This document shows positions 6,720 to 15,508 of a stretch of DNA of 64,000 nt, in pieces. Positions within the stretch are counted from its first letter, which is position 1, and each line of letters opens with the position of its first letter. The DNA is from an uncultured Rhodospirillaceae bacterium (GTDB taxonomy: Bacteria; Pseudomonadota; Alphaproteobacteria; Rhodospirillales; Magnetospirillaceae), in NCBI GenBank assembly GCA_937887565.1, contig CALABS010000059.1:62001-126000 (forward strand), given 5' to 3'. The notes beneath the pieces were generated by a model. The model was not told where the DNA came from, made no database searches, and was given only the letters and a program-made list of their open reading frames with translations. Position numbers and translations under genes: made by a program.

Positions 6720-9218
6720 TCAGTACAATCCACCCGGCATCGGCGCCGAACCGCCGGGAGCCGGCAGCGCCGGCGGCAACCCGGCGGCCGGGATCGCGCC
6801 ATCGCTCTCCAGCGGCGTGAAGGTGAACCCCTCCGAGCCCTCGCCTTCCAGCACGTCGTCCTCCTGCGGCAGCGAGTCGCCGGACTTGAACGCCTCCCAG
6901 ATGGCCTTGGGCTCGCCGGGCATGGCGGGTTGGCCGGTGGCGGCGTTGACGCGGACCAACCGCACGCCCGGCGGAATGCGGAACGGCGTCGGCGCCTTGT
7001 CCTTGAGCGCCCCCATCATGAAGTCGCGGAAGATGGGGGCCGCCACCGCGCCGCCGGTCTCCTTGTCGCCCAGGGTCTGGGGCTCGTCGAAGCCGACGAA
7101 CACGCCCACCGCCAGATCGGGCGAGAATCCGACGAACCAGGCGTCGAAGCTGTCGTTGGAGGTTCCGGTCTTGCCGGCCAACGGCTTGCCGACGGCGCCG
7201 ACCGAACGCCCGGTGCCGCGCTGGACGACGCCTTCCAGGATCGACACCATCTGATAGGCCGAGACGGAATCGACGATCTGCTCGCGGATGTCGGGCAGGC
7301 GCGGCATGTCCTGGCTGGTGTACTGGACCGGCCAGCACCCCTCGCAGAAGCGCTTGTCATGGGTGTAGACGGTCTTGCCGTGGCGGTCCTGGATGCGGTC
7401 GATCAGGGTCGGCTGAACCTTCTTGCCGCCGTTGACCAGCATCGCGTAGGCGGCGGTCAACTGCAGCACGGTGGTTTCGCCGGCGCCCAGGCTCATGGCC
7501 AGCTGGCGCGGCAACCCCTTCTCGTAGATGCCGAAGCGCTGCGAATAGTCGGACACCGCGTCCATGCCGATGGCCTGGGCCAGGCGCACGGTCATCAGGT
7601 TGCGGGACTTCTCGATGCCGACGCGCAGCGTGGTCGGCCCCAGGAAGTCGCCGCCGTAGTTCTTGGGCCGCCACAGCGGCAGGCCCGGCCCCTGCGGCAG
7701 GGCGATGGGCGCGTCCAGGATCAGCGACGACGGCGTGTAGCCGTTCTCCAGCGCCGCCAGATAGATGAACGGCTTGAAGGCCGATCCGGGCTGGCGCAGC
7801 GCCTGGGTGGCGCGATTGAACTGGCTCTTGCCGTAGGCCCAGCCGCCGACCATGGACAGGACGCGGCCGGTATGGGGGTCGATGGCCACCAGCGCCCCCT
7901 CGACCTTGGGCACCTGCCGCAGGGCATAGCTGTTAGCGGGATAGGCCTTGCCGTCCTCGCCCTTGTCCACCGGCTCGACCAGGACCACGTCGCCGGCGGC
8001 CAGGACGTCGGCGGGGCGACGGGGCGGCGGCCCGAAATGCTGGTCCTTGAGCCACGGGCGCGCCCACCGCATCTCGGCCCACGGAATGGTCGCCGAACTG
8101 CCGCCGCGCAGCCCGATGGTGGCGCCGTGATCGGTGACCGACAGCACCATCGCCAGCTCCCATGGATCGCCGCCGGCGGGATAGGGCACCGCCGCCAGCC
8201 GCTCCGGCCAGCCGGCGCCCGCCTGGATGCGCGTCACCGGGCCGCGCCAGCCGTGGCGGCGGTCATAGGCCATCAGGCCGGCGCGCAACACCTTGGAGGC
8301 CAGGGCCTGCAACTCCGCGTCGACGGTCGAGCGCACCACCAGGCCGCCCTTGTAGAGAGCGTCCTCGCCGTAGCGCGCCGCCAGCTCGCGGCGGATGTCC
8401 TCGGCGAAGTAGTCGGCGCCGACGATCATCTGCGCCTCGTCGCGGCGGCGCACCAGCAGCGGCTCGGCCACCGCCGCGTCGAAATCGGCGCGGCCGATCT
8501 TGCCGTCCTCCAGCATGCGGCCGACCACCCAGTCGCGGCGGTCCTTGGCGGCCTGGGCGTGGCGGATGGGATGATAGTTGTTGGGAGCCTTGGGCAGGGC
8601 CGCCAGATAGGCGGCCTCGGCCACCGTCAGCTCGTCGAGGCCCTTGTTGAAGTAGTTGAGGGCCGCCGCCGCCACCCCGTAGGACCCGCCGCCGAGATAG
8701 ATCTCGTTGAGGTACAGTTCGAGGATGTGGTCCTTGGTGAAGGCCCGCTCGATGCGGAAGGCCAGGATGGCCTCCTTGATCTTGCGCTCGTACGACACCT
8801 CGTTGGTCAGCAGGAAGTTCTTGGCGACCTGCTGGGTGATGGTCGACGCGCCCACCGGCCGGCGGTCCTGGCCAAGCCCCTTGTTGCGCAGGTTGATCAG
8901 GACCGCGCGGGTGATGCCCATGAAGTCGACGCCCGGATGCTCGTAGAACGACTTGTCCTCGGCGGACAGGAAGGCGTCCTTGACCCGCTGGGGGATCACA
9001 TCGAGGGGCACGAAGACCCGCTTCTCCACCGCGTACTCGGCCACCAGGCGGCCGTCGCCGCCATAGACCCGGGTGGTGATGGGCGGCTCGTAATGGGCCA
9101 GTTGATGATAGTCGGGAAGGCCGCGGCCGTAGTGATAGAACACGTACAGCGCCCCGCCCGCGCCGGCGAGGCCCAGCACGATCAGCAGCACGAACATCCA
9201 GGCGAGGAAGCGGAGCAT
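6720..9218 (-). CDS. mrcA: Penicillin-binding protein 1A, bifunctional transglycosylase/transpeptidase
   Basis: An 832-residue class A PBP that polymerises and cross-links peptidoglycan in the periplasm. One N-terminal membrane helix (residues about 5-28) is followed by the glycosyltransferase domain with EDKSFYEHPGVD, an OB-like insert, and the transpeptidase domain with SxxK (GSAFKP), SRN (KSRNLMT) and KTG (AGKTGTSND). All catalytic motifs are intact. The C-terminal tail is Pro/Gly/Ala-rich and low in complexity. It sits between the amidase gene and prfB on the same strand, an order I recall from other alphaproteobacteria. Confidence 0.96.
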   Translation of the reverse strand: MLRFLAWMFVLLIVLGLAGAGGALYVFYHYGRGLPDYHQLAHYEPPITTRVYGGDGRLVAEYAVEKRVFVPLDVIPQRVKDAFLSAEDKSFYEHPGVDFMGITRAVLINLRNKGLGQDRRPVGASTITQQVAKNFLLTNEVSYERKIKEAILAFRIERAFTKDHILELYLNEIYLGGGSYGVAAAALNYFNKGLDELTVAEAAYLAALPKAPNNYHPIRHAQAAKDRRDWVVGRMLEDGKIGRADFDAAVAEPLLVRRRDEAQMIVGADYFAEDIRRELAARYGEDALYKGGLVVRSTVDAELQALASKVLRAGLMAYDRRHGWRGPVTRIQAGAGWPERLAAVPYPAGGDPWELAMVLSVTDHGATIGLRGGSSATIPWAEMRWARPWLKDQHFGPPPRRPADVLAAGDVVLVEPVDKGEDGKAYPANSYALRQVPKVEGALVAIDPHTGRVLSMVGGWAYGKSQFNRATQALRQPGSAFKPFIYLAALENGYTPSSLILDAPIALPQGPGLPLWRPKNYGGDFLGPTTLRVGIEKSRNLMTVRLAQAIGMDAVSDYSQRFGIYEKGLPRQLAMSLGAGETTVLQLTAAYAMLVNGGKKVQPTLIDRIQDRHGKTVYTHDKRFCEGCWPVQYTSQDMPRLPDIREQIVDSVSAYQMVSILEGVVQRGTGRSVGAVGKPLAGKTGTSNDSFDAWFVGFSPDLAVGVFVGFDEPQTLGDKETGGAVAAPIFRDFMMGALKDKAPTPFRIPPGVRLVRVNAATGQPAMPGEPKAIWEAFKSGDSLPQEDDVLEGEGSEGFTFTPLESDGAIPAAGLPPALPAPGGSAPMPGGLY

Positions 9219-9263
9219 AGGGGGGTCCTAACCCGGTGGCGCGCCCAGGTCAAGCGCGACCGA

Positions 9264-9315
9264 GGCGGAGCCGGGAATGGTTACGGCCACGGCGGAGCCG
9301 GGAATGGTTACGGCC
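9264..9315. repeat. Tandem direct repeat, 27-bp period, about two copies
   Basis: A unit beginning GGCGGAGCCGGGAATGGTTA is present at 9264 and again at 9291, with 25 of 25 compared positions identical. The second copy contains the stop codon of the amidase gene, so the duplication lies at and just beyond its 3' end, in the short gap before mrcA. It may be a slippage product; no function is evident. Confidence 0.85.
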
Positions 9316-10843
9316 TCCTCGCCTTCTGGCCTTGCAGAAAGAAGGCGTCAACGGAGCGGACGACGGACTTGGCCAGCTTCTGGCGGTAATCCGCCTGGCG
9401 GAGCTGCCGCTCCTCGTCCTTGTGGGATAGATAGCCGAGCTCCACCAGCACCGAGGGCACGTCCGGCGCCTTGAGCACCGCGAAGCCGGCGAAACGGTGG
9501 GTATTGCCGAGCAGCGGCGTCGAACGCCCCATCTCATCCACCAGGCCGCCGGCGAACACCGCCGACCGGTTCATGGTCTCGCGCTGGGCGAGGTCGATCA
9601 GGATGTTGGCGACGTCGGCGGATTCGTGGCTGAGGTCGATGCCGGCGATTAGGTCGGCCTTGTTTTCCTTCTCCGCCAGCGCCTGGGCCTCGGAGTCCGA
9701 GGCATTCTGGGACAAGGTATAGACCGAAAGGCCCCGAATCTGCGGATTCTGCACCGCGTCGGCATGCAGCGACACGAACAGGTCGGCCCCATGCTGGCGG
9801 GCGATGGCGATGCGGTCGCGCAGACGGATGAAGACGTCGCGGTCGCGGGTGAGATGCACCTTGTAGCGGCCGGTCTTCTCCAACTGCGCCTTGACCTCGC
9901 GGGCCATCGCCAGGGTGATGTTCTTCTCGTAGGCGCCGGAAACGCCGATGGCGCCGGGGTCCACGCCGCCATGGCCGGGATCAAGGACGATCACCGGACG
10001 GCCGTCGTCGGACTTGCCCTTGGGCTCGGGCATGGGGTCGGGTGCCGGCAGCGTCGCCGACACCTTGGTCACCAGGGCGGCCGGTTCGGAGGGCGCCGGC
10101 TCGGGAGCCGCGATGGGCGCCAGGGCGGGCGCGGAGGTGGGCGCGTTGAAGACGGCCGCCGGGATGGGAGCCGGCCGCTCGGGCGGGGGCGGCATCGCCG
10201 CGCTGAGCACCGCGCCACCCGTGGCCGGCCGCTCGACAGGCGACGGGGTCGATACGGACGCCGGCCGCGGCGCAGCCGCGACCGCCGGCGACACCACGAC
10301 AATGGGCGCGCGCTCCCGCGATGGCGGCGCCAGATCGGGCACCGAGGCCTGGACGTCGCCCTTGGGAGCCGGCCGCGCCGCCGGTTCGGCCGTCGCCGAG
10401 GCGGAGAACGCGGCCCGGGTGGTCTCGCGCAGGTCCATGGCGAATCGCCAGCCCAGGCCGTCGCGCGGCGGGATCAGGAAGGCGGCCTTGACCTCGGCCG
10501 GCTTGTCGAGCACCAGCACGATGCGGCCGCCCTGGAAATTCTCCTCGTAGCGCAGGCGCGCCACCGACCCCACCGGCTTGGGCAACGCCGCGTCGGTCAT
10601 CCAAGCCACGCCGTCGGTGTTGATCACCACCCGCATGGGATCGACATGGGTGGTGACCTTGAAGTCGAGGGCGGCGGAAAGATCCATGACGAACCGGGTC
10701 ACGCCGTCGGGATGGATGCCGACCCGCGTGCCGGTCACGGCCGTGCGCGCCGACGCGCCCATCGGCGCCAGCGTCGCGACGACACCCACCAGCAATGCGA
10801 TCAATGGCACCAGGCCACGAAGACGGATGGTCATGCGCTCCAT
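9308..10843 (-). CDS. N-acetylmuramoyl-L-alanine amidase with AMIN domain (AmiC type)
   Basis: A 511-residue exported enzyme that cleaves the amide bond between MurNAc and the stem peptide during cell separation. Order: signal peptide (residues about 1-30), AMIN domain binding the cell wall (about 35-130), a Pro/Ala-rich linker (about 150-265), then a zinc amidase_3 domain. The zinc ligands are seen in DPGHGG, GAYEKN, SLHADA and VELGYLS. Two in-frame ATGs compete for the start (10843 and 10834); the first has an AGAGGG upstream. It precedes mrcA on the same strand and diverges from rne. Confidence 0.94.
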   Translation of the reverse strand: MERMTIRLRGLVPLIALLVGVVATLAPMGASARTAVTGTRVGIHPDGVTRFVMDLSAALDFKVTTHVDPMRVVINTDGVAWMTDAALPKPVGSVARLRYEENFQGGRIVLVLDKPAEVKAAFLIPPRDGLGWRFAMDLRETTRAAFSASATAEPAARPAPKGDVQASVPDLAPPSRERAPIVVVSPAVAAAPRPASVSTPSPVERPATGGAVLSAAMPPPPERPAPIPAAVFNAPTSAPALAPIAAPEPAPSEPAALVTKVSATLPAPDPMPEPKGKSDDGRPVIVLDPGHGGVDPGAIGVSGAYEKNITLAMAREVKAQLEKTGRYKVHLTRDRDVFIRLRDRIAIARQHGADLFVSLHADAVQNPQIRGLSVYTLSQNASDSEAQALAEKENKADLIAGIDLSHESADVANILIDLAQRETMNRSAVFAGGLVDEMGRSTPLLGNTHRFAGFAVLKAPDVPSVLVELGYLSHKDEERQLRQADYRQKLAKSVVRSVDAFFLQGQKARRP

Positions 10844-11315
10844 TCTCGCCCGAACCCTCTTGCGCGAGCGTTAACAGCTATAACGCAGATTCGATATCAA
10901 GGTCCACCCAAAACACATTGATTCGGCAGACTCTTCCGGCCACATCCATTCGACATCCCCCTCGCTCGCCCGCGCCGATGGGAGAGGCCCAACAAGATCA
11001 TTGTCGAAACTTTCGGCTATGGTTATTTTGACAGCCCGTAACCTCGCGGACCGAATGTCCCACAGGACGGCGGCATGGCCCCAAGCGCTGGCAGTTTCTG
11101 CGGCGCGCCCCACGGCAAGGGATGTCGTCGCTTGGTTCGCGGTATCAGTCACGACTTTCCGAGGCCGGGCGCGACGCCCGTACAGGTTCCCGCAATGACC
11201 GGTTCTTCCCAGATGCCGAGAGTGGAAACGACCGCAGGCGCCGCCGGCCTCGCTCATGCACACACCCGCCTGCGCGCCGATGCGCGCCGGGCGGCGCCAC
11301 GGAGATATGGACTTA
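10844..11315. other. Intergenic region and long rne leader
   Basis: These 472 bp separate the divergent amidase and rne genes. No convincing gene is visible. The part next to the amidase gene is relatively AT-rich and probably holds the promoters. The part next to rne is GC-rich with self-complementary stretches such as GCCGGGCGCGACGCCCGTAC. RNase E is known in enterics to autoregulate through its own 5' UTR, so a structured leader is plausible here, but I cannot show a conserved fold. Confidence 0.5.
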
Positions 11316-14093
11316 ATGGTAAAGCGTATGCTGATCGACGCCACGCACCCGGAGGAGACCCGGGTCGTCGTGGTCAATGGAACGCGTCTTGAAGAACTTG
11401 ACGTAGAAACCAGCACCAAGAGGCAGCTCAAGGGCAACATCTACCTGGCCAAGGTGGTCCGCGTGGAGCCGTCGCTCCAGGCCGCCTTCGTCGATTACGG
11501 CGGCAACCGCCACGGCTTCCTCGCCTTCAGCGAGATCCACCCCGACTACTTCCAGATTCCGGTCGCCGACCGCCAGGCGCTGCTGGCCGCCCAGAAGGCC
11601 GAGGACGTCCGCGAGGGCAACGGCGGCGGCGATGCCCACGACGCCGCCGACACCCCGGCCGAACCGGCCGAGGGCGCGGAAGGCGAGGCCGACGCCGAGG
11701 GCGGTGTCACCGAGGTCGCCAAGCCCACCTCGGTCGAGACCGTCGGCGGCGACGAGGCCAGCGAACAGGAACTGGAGCGCCGCCGCGCCCGCCTGCTGCG
11801 CAACTACAAGATCCAGGAAGTGATCAAGCGCCGGCAGATCATGCTGGTGCAGGTCGTCAAGGAGGAGCGCGGCAACAAGGGCGCCGCCCTGACCACCTAC
11901 CTGTCCCTGGCCGGCCGCTATTGCGTGCTGATGCCCAACACCGCCCGGGGCGGCGGGGTGTCGCGCAAGATCATCAACGCCACCGACCGCCGCCGCCTCA
12001 AGGCCATCGCCGGCGAGCTGGATTGCCCCGAGGGCATGGCGGTGATCGTGCGAACCGCCGGATCGGAACGGTCGAAGACCGAGATCAAGCGCGATTACGA
12101 GTATCTCCTGCGGGCCTGGGACCAGGTCCGCGAGCTGACCCTGCAGTCGACGGCGCCGTCCCTGGTCTATGAAGAGGCCAGCCTGATCAAGCGCTCGATC
12201 CGCGACCTCTATTCGCGCGACATCGACGAGGTGCTGGTCGAGGGTGACGAAGGCTACCGCCTGGCCAAGGACTACATGCGCATGCTGACCCCCAGCCATG
12301 CCAAGAAGGTCCAGCCCTACAAGGACCCCACGATGCCCATGTTCCACCGCTATCAGGTGGAAGCCCAGCTGGACGCCATGCACTCGCCGGTCGTGCAGCT
12401 GAAGTCAGGCGGCTATATCGTCATCAACCAGACCGAGGCGCTGGTCGCCATCGACGTCAACTCAGGCCGCGCCACCAAGGAGCGCCACATCGAGGAGACG
12501 GCGGTCAAGACCAACCAGGAGGCGGCCGAGGAGATCGCCCGCCAGCTGCGCCTCCGGGATCTCGCGGGTCTCATCGTGATCGATTTCATCGACATGGAGG
12601 AGAACCGCAACAATCATGCCGTCGAGCGCCGCCTCAAGGATGCGCTGAAGCATGACCGCGCCCGCATCCAGGTGGGCAAGATCAGCGCCTTCGGCCTGTT
12701 GGAGCTGTCGCGCCAGCGCCTGCGCCCCAGCTTGCAGGAAACCACCTTCACCCCCTGCCCCCATTGCGCCGGCACCGGCCTGGTGCGGTCGGTGGAATCG
12801 GCGGCCGTGCACGTGTTGCGCGCCATCGAGGAGGAAGGCATCCGCCGCCGCTCGGCCGAGGTCACCGTCACCGTGCCGACGCCCATCGCGCTCTACATCC
12901 TCAACCAGAAGCGCGACGCCCTGGCCGCCATCGAGGAGCGCTATCAGTTCGATGTCTTCCTGGCCGGCGACGACGAGTTGATTCCGCCGAACTTCCGCAT
13001 GGATCGCGTCAAGGCCGAGGGCCGGCCCGAGGAGCTGCGGCCCGCCCCCATCTCCATCGACGCGCCGGTCGCGGTGGTCGAGGACGAAGCGGAGGACGAG
13101 GAGGAAGGCGAGGACGAGGTCGCCGAGACCCAGGGCGACAGCGCCGAGCAGGGCGAGCGCAAGCGCCGCCGCCGCCGCCGCCGCAAGCGCAAGCCGGGTG
13201 AAGGCCAGCCGTCGCAACTCGACCTGGCCGTGGCCGGCTCCGAGGAGGGCGCCGAAGCCGAAGCCGCCGAGGAAGACGGCGACGACGCCGACGACCAGGA
13301 AGGCGAGGAAGATGGCGGCGAGACCCGCGCCGACGGCGAGGAATCCGAAGCCGATCACCGCAAGCGCCGCCGTGGGCGTCGCGGCGGACGCCGCCGGCGC
13401 CGGACCCGCGAGCAGGACCAGGAGGATGCCGTGACCTCGGAGGTCGTGCTGATCCCCGATCTGGTGGCGGACGTGTTCGAGGCCGCCGAGGCCGCCGAGG
13501 AGGCCGCCGCCCTGGCGGTGGTGCCACCGTCGGTGGCGACTGACGAGGGCGGCGACGCCGAGCCCGCCCCCGAGGAGGCGCCGAAGCCCAGGCGCGGCCG
13601 GCCGTCGCGCCGCAAGGCCGCACCCGCCGAGACCACTCCGGTCGAGACCGCCGAGGCCGCGGTTGAAAGCGCCGCTCCGGCCCCGGCCGAAGCGCAAACG
13701 GAGGCCGAGACGGTCGTCGCCGCCGAGGAGCCGCCCAAGCGCAAGCGGGCGCCCCGCAGGAAAGCCGCCGAACCGGCCGAGGCGACGGAGGCAGGAGAGC
13801 CGGAATCCTCCGAGACCAAGCCCGCCAAGGGCCGGGCCAAGGCCGCCGCCAAACCCAAGGCCAAGACCGAAACCAAGCCCAAGGCGGAGGCCAAGCCCAA
13901 GGCCACCCGTGCCCGCAAGACCAAGGCGGATGCGGCCGCCGAGGCCGCCGCCCCCGTCGAGGAGCCCGAGCCGGCAGCACCAGTCGCGCCGCCGGCCGAG
14001 GACACCGCGCCGGAACCCACGGCCGCCGCCGCCGAGGACGCGCTGCCGCCGGCTCCGCCCAAGCGCGGCTGGTGGAACAAGCTGCTGTCGTAG
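11316..14093 (+). CDS. rne: Ribonuclease E/G
   Basis: A 925-residue endoribonuclease for mRNA decay and rRNA/tRNA processing. The start MVKRMLIDATHPEE matches alphaproteobacterial RNase E; an ATG three codons earlier (11307) is also possible. The N-terminal catalytic half contains the S1 domain, interrupted by an acidic insert (about residues 100-150, rich in Ala/Glu/Asp), then the RNase H-like and DNase I-like parts with IDVNSGR and DLAGLIVIDFIDME, and the zinc link CPHCAGTG. From about residue 580 the protein is disordered: runs of Glu/Asp alternate with Arg-rich blocks such as RKRRRRRRRKRKPG, ending in Lys/Ala/Pro repeats and the tail GWWNKLLS. Such tails usually bind RNA and degradosome partners. 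Confidence 0.97.
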   Translation: MVKRMLIDATHPEETRVVVVNGTRLEELDVETSTKRQLKGNIYLAKVVRVEPSLQAAFVDYGGNRHGFLAFSEIHPDYFQIPVADRQALLAAQKAEDVREGNGGGDAHDAADTPAEPAEGAEGEADAEGGVTEVAKPTSVETVGGDEASEQELERRRARLLRNYKIQEVIKRRQIMLVQVVKEERGNKGAALTTYLSLAGRYCVLMPNTARGGGVSRKIINATDRRRLKAIAGELDCPEGMAVIVRTAGSERSKTEIKRDYEYLLRAWDQVRELTLQSTAPSLVYEEASLIKRSIRDLYSRDIDEVLVEGDEGYRLAKDYMRMLTPSHAKKVQPYKDPTMPMFHRYQVEAQLDAMHSPVVQLKSGGYIVINQTEALVAIDVNSGRATKERHIEETAVKTNQEAAEEIARQLRLRDLAGLIVIDFIDMEENRNNHAVERRLKDALKHDRARIQVGKISAFGLLELSRQRLRPSLQETTFTPCPHCAGTGLVRSVESAAVHVLRAIEEEGIRRRSAEVTVTVPTPIALYILNQKRDALAAIEERYQFDVFLAGDDELIPPNFRMDRVKAEGRPEELRPAPISIDAPVAVVEDEAEDEEEGEDEVAETQGDSAEQGERKRRRRRRRKRKPGEGQPSQLDLAVAGSEEGAEAEAAEEDGDDADDQEGEEDGGETRADGEESEADHRKRRRGRRGGRRRRRTREQDQEDAVTSEVVLIPDLVADVFEAAEAAEEAAALAVVPPSVATDEGGDAEPAPEEAPKPRRGRPSRRKAAPAETTPVETAEAAVESAAPAPAEAQTEAETVVAAEEPPKRKRAPRRKAAEPAEATEAGEPESSETKPAKGRAKAAAKPKAKTETKPKAEAKPKATRARKTKADAAAEAAAPVEEPEPAAPVAPPAEDTAPEPTAAAAEDALPPAPPKRGWWNKLLS

Positions 14094-14114
14094 GGGCGAC
14101 GGCGCTGGACCGAA

Positions 14115-14427
14115 AAGGAAACCCCCTCCCGGCCGCAGCTAGGCCTTCACCCAAGGTGTGGAAGGCGTCTCATGAAAATGAGGCGCCTTTTGCCGTTGAG
14201 GGGCTTTGATCTCCCGGTGAATTCACCGGGACACATCTCAAGGCCGTCATGGCCGGACATGACCCGGCCATCCACGCGGCTGCGCCTGAACATGTTTGGA
14301 AACAGTCGCTTAGGCGGCGGTGATCGTGGATGCCCGGATCAAGTCCGGCCATGACGAGCTTTCGATGTCCAAATTTCCCCCACCTTGGGTGAAGGCCTAG
14401 CCGGCCGCGGGAGGGGGTCTTTCCTTA
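14115..14427. repeat. MITE-like element with about 44-bp terminal inverted repeats
   Basis: The left end (14115-14157) and the right end (14381-14426) are near-perfect inverted copies: both read AAGGAAA, CCCCCTCCC, a short variable GC segment and then CTAGGCCTTCACCCAAGGTG. Inside is a second inverted pair (about 14244-14276 and 14324-14355) of the type GTCATGGCCGGAC..CATCCACG, and an 18-bp perfect palindrome, CCCGGTGAATTCACCGGG (14213-14230). No transposase is encoded in the ~310 bp. This fits a non-autonomous repeat element that has landed at the 3' end of rne and supplies its terminator. Confidence 0.7.
14163..14191 (+). terminator. Rho-independent terminator of rne
   Basis: AGGCGTCTCAT and ATGAGGCGCCT form an 11-bp stem (one G-T pair) around a GAAA tetraloop and are followed by TTTT. 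It lies 70 bp after the rne stop codon, within the MITE-like element. Confidence 0.8.
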
Positions 14428-14473
14428 TCCGCCGTGGCGGGAAGATGCCGGAAGCCGGTGCCTCGGCACGCCG

Positions 14474-15100
14474 CTACCCCCCCATCTTGGCCGCGAGGAT
14501 GGCAGCCTGGGTGCGGTTGTCGACGCCGAGCGCGCGCAGGATGGCGGTGACGTGGAGCTTGACGGTGATCTCGGCGAGGTTGAGATCGCGGGCGATCTCC
14601 TTGTTGCTCTTTCCCTGCCGCAGCATGGCGAGGACATCCCGCTGGCGCGGGGTCAGCAACGCCTTCAGCTTCTCGCCGTCGCTGGCCATGTCGGTGCCGG
14701 CGGGTAGGGCCACCGGCGGGCTGACGAAGGTTTCGCCCTCCAGGACCGACCGGATGCCTTCCATCATGGCTGCGCTTGACGACGTCTTGGCGATGTAGCC
14801 ATGGGCGCCGCAGTCCAGGGCCCGGCGGATGTCGCGGGGGTCCTCGGACGCCGAGATGACCACCAGATAGAGATCGGGCGAGGTCCTGCGGATCGCCTCG
14901 ATGCCGGTGAACCCGTCCATTCCGGGCATGTTGAGGTCGACGAGGCCGATGTCGAACGTCGCCCCGTCCCGGACCAGGGCGAGGGCCTGTGGGAAGTCAT
15001 TGGCCTCGACGATTTCCTTGGGATCGGGAACGAGGCTCTCAAGAACCAGACGCACTCCCTCGCGGAAAAGAGCGTGGTCGTCGGCGAGCAGCACCTTCAT
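14474..15100 (-). CDS. LuxR/NarL-family response regulator
   Basis: A 208-residue two-component regulator. The receiver domain covers residues 1-120: acidic pair ADDH, phospho-acceptor Asp in GLVDLNMPGMDG, the Thr/Ser switch in VISAS and the Lys in YIAKTS, all intact. A C-terminal LuxR-type helix-turn-helix follows (LTPRQRDVLAMLRQGKSNKEI, then LAEITVKLHVTAILRALGV). No sensor kinase is adjacent, so it is an orphan in this window and its stimulus is unknown. It lies just past the MITE-like element and is transcribed towards it. Confidence 0.93.
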   Translation of the reverse strand: MKVLLADDHALFREGVRLVLESLVPDPKEIVEANDFPQALALVRDGATFDIGLVDLNMPGMDGFTGIEAIRRTSPDLYLVVISASEDPRDIRRALDCGAHGYIAKTSSSAAMMEGIRSVLEGETFVSPPVALPAGTDMASDGEKLKALLTPRQRDVLAMLRQGKSNKEIARDLNLAEITVKLHVTAILRALGVDNRTQAAILAAKMGG

Positions 15101-15216
15101 CCAAGCGAACCTTCCTGTAGACCGCAGAACCCCGCCCGACCACTTTCCCCTATTGATAGGTTAAACCATACTCCACTTCGCCCCGCAATGAGGTATTTTG
15201 CTTTACTAGCATTCGA

Positions 15217-15230
15217 ACACGAATTCGTGT
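15217..15230. repeat. 14-bp perfect palindrome in AT-rich intergenic DNA
   Basis: ACACGAATTCGTGT is fully self-complementary. It lies in the 188-bp, visibly AT-richer gap between the divergent NarL-type regulator gene and the small ORF at 15289, 59 bp before that start. It could be a regulator site; no protein can be assigned. Confidence 0.3.
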
Positions 15231-15288
15231 ATTCATAGAGGACGAATGGCGGTGATCATTCCGGCCATGACAAACGGAGTACAATATC

Positions 15289-15492
15289 GTGTTGCGTAAG
15301 CCGACTATTAATGTGGGTGACCGCTTCGTTAAAATTGGCGCGTTCCAATCCAACGTTTGGGTCGTGTCGCATATATTTCAACTTCCCTCGGAACCGCCAC
15401 ACGCCAAACTTGCGAATGAAGGAAACATAAGGGAATGGATCACCATTTCCATTCCCACGCTGAGCGACCCGCACTTCTTCCGCCGCGCTTGA
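15289..15492 (+). CDS. Small conserved-looking protein, function unknown
   Basis: A 67-residue ORF beginning at GTG with GGAG 9 bp upstream. The protein (MLRKPTINVGDRFVKIGAF at the start, VWVVSHIF in the middle, ADP/SDPHFFRR-like end) resembles small beta-rich hypothetical proteins that I recall from Rhodospirillales, with a VGDRF..WVV..I pattern. It has no signal peptide or membrane helix. The codon use is less GC-biased than neighbouring genes. A competing frame on the opposite strand (15256-15519) has no recognisable content. I cannot suggest a function. Confidence 0.5.
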   Translation: MLRKPTINVGDRFVKIGAFQSNVWVVSHIFQLPSEPPHAKLANEGNIREWITISIPTLSDPHFFRRA

Positions 15493-15508
15493 CCTGCAAA
15501 AAAATAGA

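Noticed and set aside
6930..9389. 819-codon plus-strand frame opposite mrcA
   Set aside because: Composition (Gly/Ala/His/Gln-rich without motifs) is that of an antisense shadow, while the minus strand encodes an intact PBP1A.
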